Below, in pieces: positions 59,891-64,000 of a stretch of 64,000 nt of DNA. Source of the DNA: Branchiostoma floridae. Lineage: Eukaryota; Chordata; Leptocardii; Amphioxiformes; Branchiostomatidae. The stretch is taken from contig NC_049980.1 of NCBI RefSeq assembly GCF_000003815.2, positions 6,345,873 to 6,409,872 on the forward strand. The letters run 5' to 3'. The position numbers were made by a program, and so were the translations under genes. Below the pieces are notes generated by a model. The model was given only the letters and a program-made list of their open reading frames with translations. It searched no databases and was not told where the DNA came from. Each line of letters begins with the position of its first letter. Position 1 is the stretch's first letter.

Positions 59891-61844
59891 TCCTCGCTGA
59901 TATTCCCACGGACATGTTTCAAGAAAAATACCCAGCAAAAAACGCTGTTCTGCGTCAAATTCTATTCTATAAAACATGTGGGACTCAGTGTTACAGTCTA
60001 AATATTTTGTAGAAGCACCGCTGTAGGAAAGAAGGTCAAGCAATGTAAAACATCACGTAGCATGAAGTTCGCTGTCAACTGGCACACAGCACATGACTGT
60101 TTGAAACTCTAAGTCTAATCAACAGCCGTGTTTGATTGATAGCCGGCGGTCCTTTGATGAAGTCGGCGAAAGGTGCGTTAGTTAGAAAATCTGCGTTTAG
60201 TTTTGATACGTAATTATAAGTTAGACAGTGGCGAGAATGATTATTTTCTCATCAATATTTCTCTTCAGAATTATTTGAACTTAATTGTACATCTAAACAA
60301 TTGGCTTACCTGTGCAATGTTTATATGATTAATGATCAGTGTACTGAAATCATGTGTAACGTATGGCTCCTAGTCAATAGATCAGCATTTTCTCTATAGT
60401 GACCACCTGTCTATAGTGGCCACATTTCTATCACTGGACTGGAACTTGCGAAAACTGCTGTATTTTCTCCAGAGCAAATGTATGTGTTCCTAGTGCTGTT
60501 GTTGTTTGACATAAAATTTGAACATTTAAATTGTAAGTAACTTTAAACTGCCAGAGTTTCAGCCCAATAAAACACTCTCAGCGCCAGGGTATGAACAGAC
60601 TGACCAGACAGACGAAAATAAATCCTCGAACAAGGTTCAATCGTATCTTCCGGGTCTGGCAGGAAGTTGTTAAACTAAAATAAGAATAGGCTCGATGGCT
60701 GATTGCATACAAAGTAAAACAGTTTAACAGTTTTACAGCTTGAAGGAAACAAACGCTCCTACAGTACCTGCACCTGCTTGATAATTATTAAATCGTATGC
60801 CCTACTTGAATAAAAAAAGTTCACTGCAATAATAAATGTACCCACATCACAAGGAGCTTATACTTTTTTAAACTTACACCTAGTTATCGTACTGAAAATT
60901 GTTAATGACATTACATGAAGTCATTCAACAATTTTCAGTCATGATGAAAATTTTCTGAATGGAAGGTGTGATTATTGTCATTTTCTTAAAAATAGAAGCA
61001 AGCTCTGTTTTTACCTGGAATCAATTCACAATACCAGTCCACTTTGGGGGATACTGTACTGTTAAGAGGATGTTCCATTTTTGCGCAGGGGTGATTTGGA
61101 ACAGTCCAATGTTGCGTGGGAAGGGGTATGGCTGAAATATGCTGTATTTGCTCTTAAGCAAATGTCGGCCTTTCTAGTTCTATAGAGTGTTGATAATTCT
61201 ATAGAGTGTTGATACTTCTATAGAGTGTTGATAATTCTATAGAGTGCATCCGCGCGCGCATGAATTATCGGCCATTAATGTATGCCAAAAAATAATTCAA
61301 ATATGAAAAATGAATATACACAATAGGAAATGAAGAAGAAACAGAATTGCCAAACGAATACTTATATCAAAGGATGCAAAAGTCAATTCCATGAACTGAA
61401 AAAGAAAAATCGAAGAATCCGTGTTTAGTAACGGGAGAGGGCCATACTTCGACACCCGTTCTAAGTGGATGCGCATGGCTTTTGTCAATGTACATTTTAC
61501 AGTGAACTCATCAAAAACAAGTTAAGATCTTGTATACATCCATATAACTGTTATTGAAGCTGTACAGATATATATTTTATTTGACAGTAGCGTTCCGCAC
61601 TGTACTTTGACAGCGCACGAAACTTACGGCAGGTTTTCGGCTTGCGTCCTAGCAGAACGTTCCAACACAAAAAAGGGGTCCAAACTCCGACATAGTAACA
61701 ACCAGACCATCGCCGTGCATTTTTAAACAACTTATGCAAATAGAATACTAGTAGCACTAAAAGTTTTCAGTATAATTTTATTGTACCAAATATGGGTCAC
61801 ATTTTGTATTACGCGACTTATTCAAATACGGTGTGTTAAAACGT
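59891..61844. other. Intergenic DNA
   Basis: AT-rich and without recognisable genes. Four copies of a 23-base unit (TTCTATAGAGTGTTGATAA) lie at 61177-61243. A degenerate GACCACCTGTCTATAGTGGC stretch near 60.4 kb recalls the intron 2 foldback element. Confidence 0.6.
61177..61243. repeat. 23-bp tandem repeat, about 3 copies plus a partial
   Basis: TTCTATAGAGTGTTGATAA repeats with a strict short period, then breaks off at GAGTGCATCCGCGCGCGC. Confidence 0.9.
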
Positions 61845-61984
61845 TTACCTCTCACGGTGAGACCAACTTGCCGCAAAACGGCAGCGCATTGTTACGTTGG
61901 ACTGTGATGGCATTTTCGCTTTTCGGCTTCCTTGATTGCCTTTTCGTCCTGTCTTTTGGCAGCAGCAATGGCTACAGGATTTTT

Positions 61985-62117
61985 TAATCGGTAGGGATCG
62001 ATTTTTCTTGAATGTTTGTCGCTCGACGGACGGGTTGACAGAGTTCAACGTGTTGAGCATCGCTCGCACGCCTTCGTGCGTGATAGTAAAATCGCGGGGC
62101 CCCGACTGCGTGAACAT
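61985..62117 (-). CDS. Possible first coding exon of a divergent minus-strand gene
   Basis: A minus-strand ATG at 62117 opens a frame reading MFTQSGPRDFTITHEGVRAM and then LNTLNSVNPSVERQTFKKNR. The composition looks protein-like and GC content is higher than in the flank. The plus strand of the same bases gives a less plausible frame. I do not recognise the protein, and no strong donor is visible, only GTAGCC near 61977 (minus strand). If real, it would be transcribed away from the ankyrin exon 500 bases to the right, with a shared promoter between them. Confidence 0.25.
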
Positions 62118-62614
62118 TGTGGCATCATTTTAGCTCCGTTTATCCAACCCAGTTAAAGGCAGAACAGAACACAGGTATTATTTTTCGGAAGGCTAATAAA
62201 TATCATTTCTATGTGTGGTGGTATTTTTTCACATGTCGTATTTTGCGAAGAATAATTCAAGAGTTTCCCGGGCCATGGTCTCGATACGTTCGCTCGTCAA
62301 CTTGCACGGAAGGCGTCAAACTTGAGCAAGTTTTTCAATCGTTATCTGTGGGACTTGCTAACTTCGACACATACCCCGTCTTTGTAGTTATTTACAACAA
62401 GGTTTAGTCTACAGCTAGTGTACTTCTCATGTGTTTAAAACCTGTCGAAATTTGGAGCCCTGTCGAAGTATGGCCCCCTCCCGTTATACCATTAAAGTCA
62501 TCTGTTCAACCTGTTTGTTAGCAGATTTTATGATAAATGTTTTTCTAAGATATGGCTCATTGATCTTAATAGGCTCTAAGCCGTTGTTTATATTTCTTAT
62601 AAATTTTGTTATAG

Positions 62615-62723
62615 GCAAACGACCATGGACCGGTATCAGTTCATCCGGGCTGCAGCAGAAGGAAGTGTAGAGAGAGTTCGAAGGCTGCTGGAGAAAGGGG
62701 TGGACGTCAATACAAGGGATATT
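62615..62723 (+). CDS. First coding exon of an ankyrin-repeat protein (partial gene)
   Basis: After the acceptor AATTTTGTTATAG at 62614 and a 10-base leader, ATG at 62625 (GACCATGG, good context) begins MDRYQFIRAAAEGSVERVRR, followed by LLEKGVDVNTRDI. AAAEGSVERVRRLLEKGVDVN is the second half of a canonical ankyrin repeat (AA..G....V..LL..G.D.N). The exon ends in phase 0 at the strong donor GTGAGT (62724). The next exon would be expected to continue with a G.TPLH motif; none is seen in the remaining 1.3 kb, so the gene runs off the window. Its specific family cannot be told from one repeat. Confidence 0.75.
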
Positions 62724-64000
62724 GTGAGTATCACCGACAGATCCGTAGCTCGCCAGGAGGAGTGCTGGAGAGCATAAAATACACTTTTGTGAAAATATAA
62801 CCCATTGTACACCGTTGTATTCACGTAGGCCACACTGACTTCATTTCATGGATGACATTGATGTTCGCCTGTTCGCAAAAACAGCAACACTGTGGCCATA
62901 TGTCAGCCAATAGCATCCCTGGTCAGCCAGAATGTTTTTGCCAGAGGACCCACTCTTCATGGTCAGGACATGTGACCACAATGCCCCAACAAGAATAGCA
63001 ATATAGACATTATTGAAATGGCTATAATTTTCTTTTACAGTCTTACTGGGGATGAACATAAGACAGACCAAGCCTGAGAAAGAATGGACCGGATGTTTAG
63101 TTCTGTGGTTAAGTAGCATTTTTTTTTGCTGAATTTTTCTTTTTCTTCACCCTCGCGCATTAGTTTTGGGGTCTTTGGAGGATGCAATTCATAAAAAGGT
63201 CAATCCGGCCTTAGTGAACATTTCACTTAGAGAAAAAGTAATGGTACACACAGCTGACATGTGGCTGTCCTTATCCGTGACAGTGCCACGAATCAAGTTT
63301 CACTGAACTTAAGCCCCGGCCGTACAATGTACCCACGATAGCTTACCCCTATTTCGCACGATGATCGTGATATGCCGTAGGTAAATCGCGGGTAAAATCA
63401 GCCATGGATCGTGTAGCGTCCTGCTTTGTTCAAAATATTTCCATTGCAGCATCGTACATGTGTACGATTTTTCATTTGTGAATAGCCACCTGAACGTTTT
63501 TTTTTCTCTTTATACGATCAAATGTAGACCTCAATCTGTTGAATAACAGGCTGTAGTGCCCTACTTCTGGCGGAAACGTATTTCGGGGAGCCATCTGCAA
63601 ACTGTCCGCTTGGCAAACTGATCCCAGAGATCTAGAGTATTGTGGGACTGAGATTTGATCTAGATTATGAGCCTACGAATTTACCTACGATTCACCACGT
63701 ACATAGTCATCAAACACCTGCGCGTGATGATGGACCTGCCACGTGGAAAATTTTGCTGCTAGCACATCTAAGGGCGCGCTGTTCTCTAGTTATCTCCATG
63801 AAAAATGGAGATATAGTTTTGGGTGTGCCTGTGTGTGTGTGTCTGTCTGTCTTTGTGTCTGTGTGTCCGGATTTTTGTAGTGAACATAACTCAAGAACCT
63901 CGAATGAATTACGATGATATTTAGTTTGTGGGTAGGTGTTGGGTAGACAAAGGTCAAGGTCAAGTACGGGCTGAGGTGGAGACGGGGGCTAGCACCCGAG
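62724..64000 (+). other. First part of the ankyrin gene intron
   Basis: Begins GTGAGT. No further exon is seen. The end of the window (63790-64000) is a GT-rich tract followed by CCGGATTTTTGTAGTGAACA, a probable interspersed repeat related to sequence near 55.9 kb. Confidence 0.6.

Noticed and set aside
1-64000. tRNA, rRNA or other structured RNA genes
   Set aside because: I looked for cloverleaf-like and rRNA-like blocks and saw none that I could support by eye; a covariance-model scan would be needed to exclude them.

Overview
The window is animal nuclear DNA: long introns with GT/AG boundaries, AT-rich non-coding sequence full of small repeats, microsatellites, foldback elements, and two runs of N (44563-44712 and 57274-57373) marking assembly gaps. 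An invertebrate chordate, most likely amphioxus (Branchiostoma), is my best guess. That rests on gene structure and repeat style and is an inference.

One gene dominates. A MAP1-family microtubule-associated protein (orthologue of vertebrate MAP1A/MAP1B/MAP1S and fly futsch) runs on the plus strand from an ATG at 4356 to a stop at 45725. I reconstruct ten coding exons whose splice phases all agree: 4356-4512, 8150-8248, 23080-29789, 30847-37215, 38181-38347, 41473-41543, 41943-42069, 42856-42967, 43524-45071 and 45464-45725. Exons 1-3 encode the conserved MAP1 head. The rest of exon 3 and nearly all of exon 4 are acidic, Glu/Thr/Pro-rich repeats. Exons 5-9 encode a linker and a Lys/Pro-rich basic region. 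Exons 9-10 encode the MAP1 light-chain C-terminus, ending in MQDESFEACKIEF. The product would be about 5,200 residues, roughly twice human MAP1B and close to futsch. Four single-base frame breaks (three in exon 4 that cancel, one in exon 9 beside the gap) interrupt the reading frame as given.

The introns hold most of the surprises. The end of intron 1 is a minisatellite made of about 24 copies of exon 2's own acceptor junction. Intron 2 contains a TTAA-flanked piggyBac-like non-autonomous element, a TA-flanked MITE, a foldback element with a 42-bp tandem array, and several local duplications. Intron 5 has two more copies of the MITE beside a triplicated segment.

Downstream (45726-62614) there is no intact gene. 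I see the MAP1 3' flank, a cluster of CCAAT boxes near 51.4-51.6 kb, a short CDK7-like kinase exon that looks broken (53092-53147), a TATA/E2F-like promoter motif group near 54.1 kb, and repeat-rich DNA from 56.7 to 59.9 kb. A second plus-strand gene begins at 62625 with a 33-codon exon of ankyrin-repeat type; the rest lies beyond the window.
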